NCBI GenBank assembly: GCA_013388645.1
Contig: JACAEV010000080.1
Location: 1-41,980 of the forward strand
Source of the DNA: Syntrophaceae bacterium
Lineage (GTDB): Bacteria > Desulfobacterota > BSN033 > UBA1163
DNA length: 41,980 bases
Direction: 5' to 3'
Below the pieces are notes generated by a model. The model did no database searches. It was not told where the DNA came from and saw nothing but the letters and a program-made list of their open reading frames with translations. Positions 8,483 to 15,730 of the stretch are shown piece by piece. Made by a program: the position numbers and the translations under genes. How positions within the stretch are numbered: position 1 is the stretch's first letter; every line of letters starts with the position of its first letter.

Positions 8483-8821
8483 TTACGCCTCTTCTTCGGT
8501 TAAATACTTTCCTAAAATTTCTCGGCTGTGTTCATCGTCATGGCAGTAAACACATAGGTTTTCCCAATTCGAACCGTCAGGTGGGTTATTCAGGTGGTTT
8601 CCATCCTTGTGGTGGACCGTCAAAAGATGCTTTGTTTTCTCCTCAAATTCTCTTCCACATTTGGCACAGATCAGACCGTGTATTTTTAGGGAACGTTCCC
8701 GGTAATCGCTTCCCTTAGGACCGGGTTTTTGTAATTTTTTAAGAACCTCTTCGATGGAGGCAAAGTCTCCGGTCTTTTGAGATGATGGTTTGTGATGAAT
8801 TCGGTAGGGTCTTTTTTTCAT
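8483..8821 (-). CDS. HNH endonuclease family protein (YajD-like)
   Basis: 112-residue protein with a compact HNH/zinc fold. C-A-K-C-G-R lies at about residues 52-57, then LLTVHHKDGNHLNNPPDGSN (the HH...N core), then W-E-N-L-C-V-Y-C-H-D-D-E-H. The two CxxC pairs and the H-H-x-D-G-N motif are typical of HNH nucleases such as YajD. The ATG at 8821 follows GAAGAGGTG at about eight bases. It is the last gene of a three-gene minus-strand group. The position next to an IS605-type relic suggests an accessory segment, but no partner nuclease subunit or methylase is present, so the biological role is open. Confidence 0.82.
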   Translation of the reverse strand: MKKRPYRIHHKPSSQKTGDFASIEEVLKKLQKPGPKGSDYRERSLKIHGLICAKCGREFEEKTKHLLTVHHKDGNHLNNPPDGSNWENLCVYCHDDEHSREILGKYLTEEEA

Positions 8822-8839
8822 TTAAAACACCTCTTCGTA

Positions 8840-9175
8840 TCAGGGGGAGAGAAAAACTTGGTCTCCAAAACGTTCTTTCAAAGAAATGGAAAGTGCCTCG
8901 GCCGCTTTTGGGTCAGGGAACTCCACCATGAGTTCTCCCTCTTCGCCCACAATCAGCCGCCCATGTTTTTTGACCACTTCAGCCACCTCCTTTGGTTCCA
9001 CCGTCCACCAGCCACGGGTGCGGAGAAGTAATTCTTCACCCTTCAACGATTGCGGAGTGACTAGATCGATGCGACGAAACCAGGCCTCCCATCCGATTTG
9101 GGCCGGAGCCCGAAGTACCGGACTCACTGGGTCGTGATAGATACGGCAGCGGCCGAACAAACGAAGTCGAATCAC
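8840..9175 (-). CDS. Hypothetical protein (111 aa)
   Basis: Not recognised. Starts with GTG at 9175, whose last two bases lie in the TGA stop of the preceding gene (GTGA), so translation is coupled. The N-terminal part is basic and aromatic (MIRLRLFGRCRIYHDP, W-E-A-W-F-R-R). The C-terminal half, with EVAEVVKKHGRLIVGEEGEL and EALSISLKERFGDQVFL, looks like an alpha/beta domain. No catalytic motif, membrane segment or signal peptide is visible. Neighbours are the HNH gene downstream and another unknown upstream. Confidence 0.6.
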   Translation of the reverse strand: MIRLRLFGRCRIYHDPVSPVLRAPAQIGWEAWFRRIDLVTPQSLKGEELLLRTRGWWTVEPKEVAEVVKKHGRLIVGEEGELMVEFPDPKAAEALSISLKERFGDQVFLSP

Positions 9176-9516
9176 GGCAAATTCTCCTTTAAAAAACGAA
9201 CGATCTTCTCATCCTTAGAGAGCAGATCTTGGGGAACCTCGATCCCGATTGGACTTAACCCTCTTGTAAAACAATGGAGGTAAAGGGAAGCCGCTTCTTG
9301 CTCATTCTCAAAGATTCCTTTTCTGATAGCAAGAGACCAGATTGTCTCAAAAAGTTCCAGAGCCTGTTCACGGGCCATTCGAAGCCTTGGGTCGGTAAGA
9401 GAGATATTCAAACGCCTCAGCAATTCATATTGAGCTTTTTCCATCATTGAAAAAACCCGGCGCATACTCTGTACAGATGGATCATGACCCCATTCATCTT
9501 TTAAAGGCCTTTTCAT
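9172..9516 (-). CDS. Hypothetical helical protein (114 aa)
   Basis: Not recognised. The protein from ATG 9516 is mostly helical and charged (SVQSMRRVFSMMEKAQYELL, MAREQALELFETIWSLAIRK) and ends in KDEKIVRFLKENLP. It contains no membrane segment or known motif. The reading frame stays open upstream to 9660, but that extension runs through the IS605-type stem-loop region and has atypical composition, so it is more likely read-through of non-coding DNA. Overlaps the downstream gene by the GTGA junction. Confidence 0.6.
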   Translation of the reverse strand: MKRPLKDEWGHDPSVQSMRRVFSMMEKAQYELLRRLNISLTDPRLRMAREQALELFETIWSLAIRKGIFENEQEAASLYLHCFTRGLSPIGIEVPQDLLSKDEKIVRFLKENLP

Positions 9517-9540
9517 TTTTAAATCACTTTTACCCGCCTT

Positions 9541-9690
9541 CGCAAAATGCCCCGTCCGAAAGGGCGGGGATGGATGCGAAAAGGGTACCCTTCGAAACTC
9601 CGAGGGAGCGCAGTAGGGTTTACTTCGGTGGGTTTCGCCGAAGCTGTGTAGACGCCCCATGTAGAAGCACGGGGAGCTTCACTTTGTTAT
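9541..9690 (-). mobile_element. Relic of an IS200/IS605-type right end (possible omega-RNA/RE region), no transposase or tnpB left
   Basis: Dense structured non-coding DNA. It includes a perfect 8-bp stem with GAAA loop (9550-9569, CCCCGTCC/GGGCGGGG with one G-U), an inverted pair CTTCGG/CCGAAG around 9625-9645, and GAAGC/GCTTC at about 9664-9680. Read on the minus strand the order is GAAGCTCCCCGTGCTTC, then a GCTTCGGCGAAACCCACCG block, then the CCCCGCCC-loop-GGGCGGGG hairpin. That is the look of the 3' end of IS605/IS1341 tnpB elements, which carry the guide RNA and right-end hairpin. No TnpA or TnpB frame is present upstream on that strand (9700-10340). The call is by resemblance only. Confidence 0.42.
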
Positions 9691-10276
9691 GATTCCACCC
9701 TTCCTTTCGATTCGATTGTCGTGGCTATCTCTGGGATCGAGATTCAATCCTACCCACTCCCTCCGTTCATTTTAACAATTTGCTGAAAACGGTATATCTC
9801 TCCGCCCCATTCTAATATCAACTGATAACGTGGGCGATCCAGCCTTCTTTTGAGTTCGTCTTTTTTCATTCTGAGAGGTTCGACAGAGGTTGCTAATATC
9901 ATGGAAGCTCAAGCCACGAAAAAAATGATTTAAGAGAGGGGCGGTTTCCCATCAAATCAAGGACAACTCCTCGACCAATTTAACAGATGAATACTTACAA
10001 AATCAATAGAGAGGGAGTGACGCCTTGTTCTTTATTCAAACGGACAATGATCTGATAGGGATGCCGGAGAAAATTTTAGAGTGGGAACCTTGGCTTCGCT
10101 CTTTAACTTGATCGGATCACTCAGCCTATCTCACGACTCCATTCCATCAGTAAATCCAGCCTTACCATTAAAGATAATATTTCAATCTGTATTCTGAGAT
10201 TTTCGAAAGCATTCCTGTCAGGACGATGGAGTGCCTAACCTGTAACGGAGGGACTACAGAGGGAGACAAAAATCGC
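9691..10276. other. Gene-poor stretch with weak small ORFs
   Basis: About 590 bp without a firm gene. The minus strand has a 50-codon frame from ATG 9902 to TAG 9750 (inner ATG 9869) whose product is charged and helical with LILEWGGEIYRFQQIVK. The plus strand has a 28-codon frame from TTG 10025 (after AGAGGGAG) with LIGMPEKILEWEPWLRSL. Both look more protein-like than random but are short. A 12-bp sequence AAAACGGTATAT at 9786-9797 recurs inverted at 10305-10316. The region may be remains of genes lost around the IS-type relic. Confidence 0.35.
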
Positions 10277-10311
10277 TTGTTTAAGTACAGAAATTTTGGT
10301 ATTTATATACC
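10277..10311 (+). promoter_or_regulatory. Putative promoter with overlapping inverted repeat upstream of the DGQHR gene
   Basis: TTGTTT (10277-10282), a 17-bp spacer and TATTTA (10300-10305) form a weak sigma-70-type promoter about 40 bp upstream of the start. The -10 lies inside a perfect inverted repeat GGTAT-TTAT-ATACC (10298-10311), a plausible operator. Confidence 0.4.
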
Positions 10312-10347
10312 GTTTTACACTTTCCCATTTGAAGGAGGTGGTTGGCT

Positions 10348-11475
10348 GTGATCACTGTTCCAGCCCATCAGGTGAGACAATTTGGAGTGGAATTTTATCA
10401 AACCTCTCTTACCTCAGGGGATATTCAAAAACTGGTTAAGTTTGAAGTGTTAAATTATCCATCCGCGGGTGAGCAAGAAAAAAGACGGAAAATCGGGAAG
10501 GTTTCAACCATCAACTGGGAGCTATTAGAGAAACGGATTGGGAGAAGTGAAGCCGCCTTTCAAAGGCCAATGATTCGGAAGAAGATTCGGGAATTGGTTC
10601 AATACTATTCAGATTGTCAGGAGGCCAGAAACCTACCTGCCATTCCAGGTGCTGTGATCATGATTTCAGAGAAACGGCTCAAATTTGTACCCACTGGGAA
10701 GAATTCCAGTTTGGGGATGCTTCAGATTCCTGAAGAGATGGGAATTCTGCGCTGCCTCGATGGCCAACATCGCCTATTAGCCCTTGGTGCACAAACTGAG
10801 AGAGCGGTAGATATTGATGTGCCAGCCGTTCTCTTCGATACCCTGGATCCTCGCCAGACCGTTGAACTCTTTGTTACCATTAATGCTAAACATACTCGCC
10901 TCAATCCCTCCCATCTGATTTCTTTAGCCGGTCGTAGGCTTTATGCGGACCGATATCAAGCATTGGCTCATGACATCATCCGTGTCCTGAATGAGGAAGA
11001 GAGTTCTCCCTTGAGAGGAGAGGTGAAGATCTTGGGAGTCGGGAAAGGCAGGGTTTCTCAAGCCTCCTTGGCGGATGAGATGGTGGATCTTTTTAGTAAT
11101 ATCGAAAAACTGGGAGGGAAAGACCGTTTTAAGGATTTCGAGCAAAACGGCAAGCGGTTTTTTCTAAACTATTTTAAAGCCATTCTGGCCCTTTTTCCGA
11201 AGGCCTGGTCAGGAAGGAAATACAGCATTAAAACGGGGGCAGCACTAAGGGCCTTTGTCCGTGTTAGTCCTGATGTGATGGCGAAGTCGAAGCAATTAAG
11301 AAATGATGCGTTCGACTATTTTGGCATTCGAGAAGCCATCAAACCTTGGGGGGATCGGATTGGAGAAGGCCGGTTTGAGACAGAAGGCGAGTGGCGAAAA
11401 AAGCAGGCGGGAGGAACTCGAGGGACAGTGGAACTCCTCACCCGGGAGCTTCGCGAAGGAATGGGATCACTTTGA
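10348..11475 (+). CDS. DGQHR-domain protein, DndB-like
   Basis: 375-residue protein with the sequence LRCLDGQHRLLALG (DGQHR at residues 138-142), the defining motif of the DGQHR/DndB superfamily. Members include DndB, the transcriptional repressor of DNA phosphorothioation operons, and phage or island-borne relatives. Conserved surroundings are visible: VPAVLFDTLDPRQTVELFVT and INAKHTRLNPSHL. GTG 10348 is the best start, nine bases after AAGGAGG; TTG 10342 is too close to it. No dndACDE, methylase or nuclease partner lies next to it, only the IS605-type relic and the HNH group upstream. It is therefore either an orphan regulator or part of a defence or mobile remnant. Confidence 0.8.
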   Translation: MITVPAHQVRQFGVEFYQTSLTSGDIQKLVKFEVLNYPSAGEQEKRRKIGKVSTINWELLEKRIGRSEAAFQRPMIRKKIRELVQYYSDCQEARNLPAIPGAVIMISEKRLKFVPTGKNSSLGMLQIPEEMGILRCLDGQHRLLALGAQTERAVDIDVPAVLFDTLDPRQTVELFVTINAKHTRLNPSHLISLAGRRLYADRYQALAHDIIRVLNEEESSPLRGEVKILGVGKGRVSQASLADEMVDLFSNIEKLGGKDRFKDFEQNGKRFFLNYFKAILALFPKAWSGRKYSIKTGAALRAFVRVSPDVMAKSKQLRNDAFDYFGIREAIKPWGDRIGEGRFETEGEWRKKQAGGTRGTVELLTRELREGMGSL

Positions 11476-11557
11476 AAAAAAAGAGGCTCTTCATGCCAGC
11501 GCTCTATAACGAATTGATTTGAACCCGTTCTATTTTATAGAAGAGAGGAGAATGTGG

Positions 11558-12769
11558 ATGAAACGATATCTCATTATCGGAAATGGAGTCGCAGGTGCAA
11601 GAGCAGCAGTCAAAATCAGGGAGGCGGACTCCAAGGGAGAAATCCATATCTTCAGCCAAGAGGCTTATCCTTTTTATTACCGAGTTCGATTTCCAGAGTA
11701 TGTCGCTGGAGAGGTCGACATTGAGAACCTCATCATCCATCATCAGGATTTTTATCAAAACAGGAACATTTCGATCCATTTAGAAGAACCGATCATCGAG
11801 GTGAATCCTCTGAAAAGGGAAGTTACCAGCGAAAAGGGGAAGACCTACCCTTATGATCTTTTGCTGTTGGCAACCGGTGGCAATGCCTTTATTCCGCCCA
11901 TCAAAGGCACAGAGAAGAAGGGCGTCTTTACCCTTCGGACGATGGATGACGCCATTCGTATGAGAGAATTTTCAGGAGGAATAAAACAGGCCATCCTTAT
12001 CGGGGGAGGGCTCGTAGGGCTTGAGACAGGGGGGGCTCTCTTAAGACGGGGTATTAAAGTGGCCGTCATCGAATACAATCCCCGAATTCTCCCCAGACAG
12101 ATGGATCCGGAAGGAGCTAAAATCCTTCAAGGAAAAATGGAGTCTATGGGATTTTCCTTTTTCCTCAATGGGCAATCCGAGGAAATTCTTGGACAGGAAA
12201 AGGTGGAGGGGTTGCGCCTCAAAGATGGAAGAACGGTGGAGGGCCAGATGGTCATCGTTTCAGCCGGTGTGAGGCCGAATATTAAACTCGCCCAAGCCAT
12301 GGGATTGGAAACGAAGAATGGAATTTTGGTGAATGACCGCTTAGAGACGAAGATAGAGGGCATTTTTGCGGCAGGAGATGTGGCTGAGCATCGGGGACGC
12401 GTTTATGGAATTTGGCCAGCCGCCCAGCGCCAAGGGGAGGCGGCAGGCGTCAATATGTCAGGTGGGCATTTGCTTTATGAAGGGACGGTGGTATCGAATA
12501 CCCTCAAGGTGGTGGGCATTGACCTCACTTCCGCCGGAGATATTGATGCAGAGGGTAAATTAGAGTGTGTTGTCAAAACCGACCTTGAAAAATGTGTCTA
12601 TTGTAAGGTTGCCTTTAAAGAAAATAAAGTCGTCGGCTGTATTCTCCTTGGAGAGGTGAAGGGGAAAACCGACCTCCTCAATGCCGTTGAGGAGAAGATC
12701 GATCTCAAACAAATTAAGGATTCTTTATCGAAACAGGGGTTTGATTTTAAAAAGTTGGGCGAAGGCTAA
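11558..12769 (+). CDS. FAD-dependent NAD(P)H oxidoreductase (pyridine nucleotide-disulfide oxidoreductase family)
   Basis: 403-residue flavoprotein with FAD motif IIGNGVAGARAA at the N-terminus, LLLATGGNAFIPP, the NAD(P) motif LIGGGLVGLETGGALL at about residues 148-163, and the second FAD motif GIFAAGDVAEHRG at about 270. The layout matches rubredoxin/ferredoxin reductases, NADH oxidases and the N-terminal half of assimilatory nitrite reductase (NirB type). No redox-active CxxxxC or coenzyme-A-disulfide cysteine is obvious near the N-terminus, which points to electron transfer to a protein partner. ATG 11558 is chosen because AGGAG lies seven bases upstream; ATG 11552 would be only one base away. 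A strong terminator follows the gene. Physiological partner unknown. Confidence 0.85.
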   Translation: MKRYLIIGNGVAGARAAVKIREADSKGEIHIFSQEAYPFYYRVRFPEYVAGEVDIENLIIHHQDFYQNRNISIHLEEPIIEVNPLKREVTSEKGKTYPYDLLLLATGGNAFIPPIKGTEKKGVFTLRTMDDAIRMREFSGGIKQAILIGGGLVGLETGGALLRRGIKVAVIEYNPRILPRQMDPEGAKILQGKMESMGFSFFLNGQSEEILGQEKVEGLRLKDGRTVEGQMVIVSAGVRPNIKLAQAMGLETKNGILVNDRLETKIEGIFAAGDVAEHRGRVYGIWPAAQRQGEAAGVNMSGGHLLYEGTVVSNTLKVVGIDLTSAGDIDAEGKLECVVKTDLEKCVYCKVAFKENKVVGCILLGEVKGKTDLLNAVEEKIDLKQIKDSLSKQGFDFKKLGEG

Positions 12770-12797
12770 TCTGCTTAGGAGGAATTCAGGTCAATAA

Positions 12798-12832
12798 AAA
12801 ATCCACCGAGTTCATTGAGCTCGGTGGATTTT
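12798..12832 (+). terminator. Rho-independent-type terminator after the oxidoreductase gene
   Basis: Perfect 13-bp stem AAAATCCACCGAG / CTCGGTGGATTTT with a 9-base loop, closing with T residues. It lies 29 bp after the stop at 12769. Confidence 0.85.
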
Positions 12833-12897
12833 GGGATTAGAGGTGAATAAGGAGGAAAGAGTTTTTTTTAATGTTGAGATCACTATACACGATTAAC

Positions 12898-12926
12898 ATT
12901 AAAAGAAGATTAAAATAAGATTAAAA
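12898..12926 (+). promoter_or_regulatory. Three ATTAAAA boxes with 11-bp period (candidate operator)
   Basis: ATTAAAA occurs at 12898, 12909 and 12920, exactly one helical turn apart, about 75-100 bp upstream of the next gene start. Such 11-bp phased direct repeats are typical of OmpR/PhoB-family binding sites. A TACTTT at about 12947 could serve as -10. Confidence 0.4.
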
Positions 12927-12999
12927 CTTTTTAATCCTTCACACCTACTTTGCATCTCCTTCTCGGAAGGAAAAGTTGGATGGGGATGGAGGAGGACCG

Positions 13000-13557
13000 A
13001 TGGAAGAGGGAAAAAAATTGACAGAGGAGGAATTTGTTCTTCAGGCGATAAAAAATTTGAGAAAAGATCCATTTCGGGGGATCCACAGCGTTTACAGTGG
13101 GTTTAATGAGGCGTTTAGAAAATATTTTGGAACCAATCCAGTGGAAGCCACTTCGAGATTAGCCGCCGAGGGAAAAATAGAGACCAGACCCTTTAAAGGA
13201 GGAGTAATGCTTTTTCTCCCTGGGGAGGCTCCCAAGAGGCCTTCAGTCGATGAGGTCATCCAACGGATTCTGGAATCCAAGGGGCGTTCTCTCTCCGAGG
13301 AAGAATTTGTTGTCGAGGGGATTAAAAAATTAAGAGGGGAGCCTTATAAGGGAATCCATAGTGTCTTCAGTGGGTTTAATGATGCCTTCCGAAAACATTT
13401 TAACCAAGACCCAGTTGAATTCACAAGTAAAATGGCCTCAGCAGGAAAGATCGAAATCATTCCCTTAAAAAGTGGTAAGGGGGTGATGCTCTACCTCCCG
13501 GGAGAGGGACCGAGAGGTAGAAAAACAGAAGAGGCCTTGAAGAAGATCCTGGGGTGA
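13000..13557 (+). CDS. Unknown protein with two tandem copies of a ~75-residue domain
   Basis: 185 residues built from two homologous units. Both contain an EEEFV-x-x-x-I-K-x-L-R start, then GIHSV(Y/F)SGFN(E/D)AFRK(Y/H)F, then an (A/S)-x-x-G-K-I-E block and a GVML(F/Y)LPGE end. The unit looks like a small alpha/beta winged-helix: helices, then a wing-like strand pair around GVMLFLPGE. I do not recognise a named family. ATG 13000 follows GGAGGAGG at about four bases; TTG 12976 is an alternative. The gene stands alone between a terminator and a convergent neighbour 12 bp away, with phased AT boxes upstream, so it may be regulated separately. A DNA-binding role is inference only. Confidence 0.7.
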   Translation: MEEGKKLTEEEFVLQAIKNLRKDPFRGIHSVYSGFNEAFRKYFGTNPVEATSRLAAEGKIETRPFKGGVMLFLPGEAPKRPSVDEVIQRILESKGRSLSEEEFVVEGIKKLRGEPYKGIHSVFSGFNDAFRKHFNQDPVEFTSKMASAGKIEIIPLKSGKGVMLYLPGEGPRGRKTEEALKKILG

Positions 13558-13569
13558 AAGGAGCTCCTT

Positions 13570-15627
13570 CTATTTCGTTTTGTAGTAGGTATCGATAAAA
13601 GTGATCAGGTCGAAGAAATAGTCCTTGAATCTATCTCCTCGTTCTTGGTCAATTTGGTTGACGAAGAAGTGTCCCCTCTGATTCTTATAATTTAACCCAT
13701 CCGGGATAACAATGATCATCTTCTGCATCTCACCGGTTAGGATGAAACCATCGAGAACGGCTTGCATCCAAGAATTGGTCATTCCTTCCACAGACATATT
13801 GTAGCCCAAAAGAAGGTAGAGAACAGGGTAATAATTCGTACTGCTTCTCGAATATCCGGGTGGAAGGTAGATTCCAAATTTCATGGTTCTGTTATTTAAT
13901 GAAGGGCTTTTGAAGTAGGCGACTCCCATCTGGCTCGGATACTTATAAAGTTCATAGGGATCGGTTCCATAGTCTCCTCCAATAAAATGGTCTGAGATAA
14001 AACTGAAAAGGGTCGTGAAACGGTTAGCGACTACGATCGCCTCTTCAATTCCTTGTTTTGCTTGTTCGAAACTTAATCCGATATTTTCTTTGTCGAACCC
14101 GACATGCCCACCGGGGTAACGGACGTAAACCCTTTTTTCATCGAAGTGCGATATGCTTGGAAAGTCCTTGGGAAAGCCATTTTCAACTCTGACAGAGAGA
14201 CCACGGTTACCCAGAATGTCAACGAAATTTTCAGCGTGGATGTTAAACTGAAATTCATCTTCTGTGCCCGCATCGATGTAGATATTGAGTTTTGTAAGAT
14301 CTGCATCAGGAATGGTTTCTGCACGGATCAATGGGTCTTCAGCAAAATAATTGTTATGATTGGGATTATAAGTGAACACTCCATTACCCTCTCCAAGATC
14401 TCCCGTTCCTGAAACGCCATCCAGACCTGTATCGGAAAAGTACTCCCCTGGATCATATTTTCCATTTCCATTGATATCGATAAAAGGCTCATGGAATTGT
14501 TTTAAGACGGGTTCTCCCCAGTTTCTCTTTCCATTTCCATTGGAATCAAGAGCTAACAAAACTTCTACCCAGTCACCGGGGTCAGGGTCTTCATAGGTGA
14601 TGACAGGCAAATTACCATCTGGATTGAGTATATCTTTAAACCCGTAAAGGGTTGTGGGTATTCTTGCATTCTCAGGAGTAATTCCTGGAGGATAGTAGGT
14701 TGAGAGTGGATTATAATAGACGGGGTTGCCAAAACTGATGGTCAAGTCCTTAAGCATGTCCATGAGAGTATCCCGATTGGGATAAAGGTTCGGATTATCG
14801 TAATCTCCAAGCATATCTACTTCAATAAATTTAAGGAGGTAAGCCATATCGAGGGGACCTCCGAGGGAGGCAATCGTATTAAAAAAGTCTGGGCGACCTA
14901 AACCAATATTCATGGCTCCATAAGCGCCCATGGAGACGCCTCCAATCGCCCTGAATTGAGGGCTTCCTTTACCGATCGGGCCTCTCCACCACCCTGTATC
15001 GTAGGCGCTGAAATCACTCGTCCCATAATTGTTGGTTGCTTTGACATAGTAATAATAAACTTTTACAGCTAAGGCGGTTGTATCATCATAGGTGGTGTTG
15101 GAGGTTGTCCCTAAGGCTGTTTTGGTTCCCCATCGTTGAGTAGCACGATATACTGTATAAGAAGTCGCCCCTGAAGAGGCTGTCCAAGTGACCTGCACCT
15201 TGTTCAAGTAAGTCCCATCGCTGGCCTGGACATTGGTCGGGGGTGAAGGGGGTCCATCGGGGGGAGGGGTTCCCTCTGAACGAAAACCTGTGTCAGAGGC
15301 ACTGAATTTACTCGTTCCATTAGCATTGGTTGCTTTGAGACAGTAATAATAAACCTTTCCAGCCAAGCCAGTTGTGTCATCATAAGTGGTATTGGAGGTT
15401 GTCCCTAAGGCTGTTTTGGTTCCCCATCGTTGAGTAGCACGATATACTGTGTAGGAGGTTGCCCCTGAAGATGCTGTCCAGGTGACCTGCACCTTGTCTG
15501 AGTAAGTCCCATCACTGGCCTGGACATTCGTCGGCGCGGAAGGTTTTTCGGTAGATTGTGCCTCTGCCTCCATGGCAAGATAGAATGAACTGATGACGAT
15601 TAAAATGATAGCAGCTAATTTCTTCAT
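13570..15627 (-). CDS. Secreted FN3-containing esterase/alpha-beta hydrolase with apparently permuted catalytic halves
   Basis: 685 residues. Residues 1-23 are a signal peptide (basic start, hydrophobic core, AEA-Q cleavage). Two nearly identical fibronectin-III-like domains cover about 32-117 and 130-212. Residues 225-260 hold the nucleophile elbow of EstD/feruloyl-esterase-type hydrolases (GGVS232MGAYG, then F..ASLGGPLD). A likely acid is D457 in DAGTEDEF and a likely catalytic His is H508 in YPGGH. Residues 361-372 and 384-396 are DxNGNG calcium-binding-like loops. The part normally N-terminal to the nucleophile (GIYLPPGY, YPVLYLLLG, IIVIPDG, LITFIDTYYKT) comes last, at 583-685. The usual oxyanion HG is LG here. 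The ATG follows AAGGAG. Substrate unknown; probably periplasmic or extracellular. Confidence 0.82.
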   Translation of the reverse strand: MKKLAAIILIVISSFYLAMEAEAQSTEKPSAPTNVQASDGTYSDKVQVTWTASSGATSYTVYRATQRWGTKTALGTTSNTTYDDTTGLAGKVYYYCLKATNANGTSKFSASDTGFRSEGTPPPDGPPSPPTNVQASDGTYLNKVQVTWTASSGATSYTVYRATQRWGTKTALGTTSNTTYDDTTALAVKVYYYYVKATNNYGTSDFSAYDTGWWRGPIGKGSPQFRAIGGVSMGAYGAMNIGLGRPDFFNTIASLGGPLDMAYLLKFIEVDMLGDYDNPNLYPNRDTLMDMLKDLTISFGNPVYYNPLSTYYPPGITPENARIPTTLYGFKDILNPDGNLPVITYEDPDPGDWVEVLLALDSNGNGKRNWGEPVLKQFHEPFIDINGNGKYDPGEYFSDTGLDGVSGTGDLGEGNGVFTYNPNHNNYFAEDPLIRAETIPDADLTKLNIYIDAGTEDEFQFNIHAENFVDILGNRGLSVRVENGFPKDFPSISHFDEKRVYVRYPGGHVGFDKENIGLSFEQAKQGIEEAIVVANRFTTLFSFISDHFIGGDYGTDPYELYKYPSQMGVAYFKSPSLNNRTMKFGIYLPPGYSRSSTNYYPVLYLLLGYNMSVEGMTNSWMQAVLDGFILTGEMQKMIIVIPDGLNYKNQRGHFFVNQIDQERGDRFKDYFFDLITFIDTYYKTK
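14995..15534 (-). repeat. Near-identical tandem DNA copies encoding the two FN3 domains
   Basis: Segments 15289-15534 and 14995-15240 encode the two FN3-like domains and are almost identical at DNA level (for example the shared block around GGTTCCCCATCGTTGAGTAG, at about 15418 and 15121). This points to recent duplication or gene conversion inside the esterase gene. Confidence 0.8.
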
Positions 15628-15730
15628 TTTTAACTCCTTTCTTTACTTTCATCTATCGAAGGGGAAAGGGTTAGATTGGATTTCCTTAAAGGTCATAGAA
15701 TCACTTAGATCAATTATAAGCTATTTGACG

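Noticed and set aside
9517-9660. N-terminal extension of the minus-strand 114-residue gene
   Set aside because: The extension is encoded by the stem-loop-rich IS605-like region and has atypical Pro/Arg/His composition; ATG 9516 is a better start.
8483-11475. Complete restriction-modification or phosphorothioation defence system
   Set aside because: Only an HNH protein and a DGQHR protein are present; no methylase, DndACDE, helicase or REase subunit was found.
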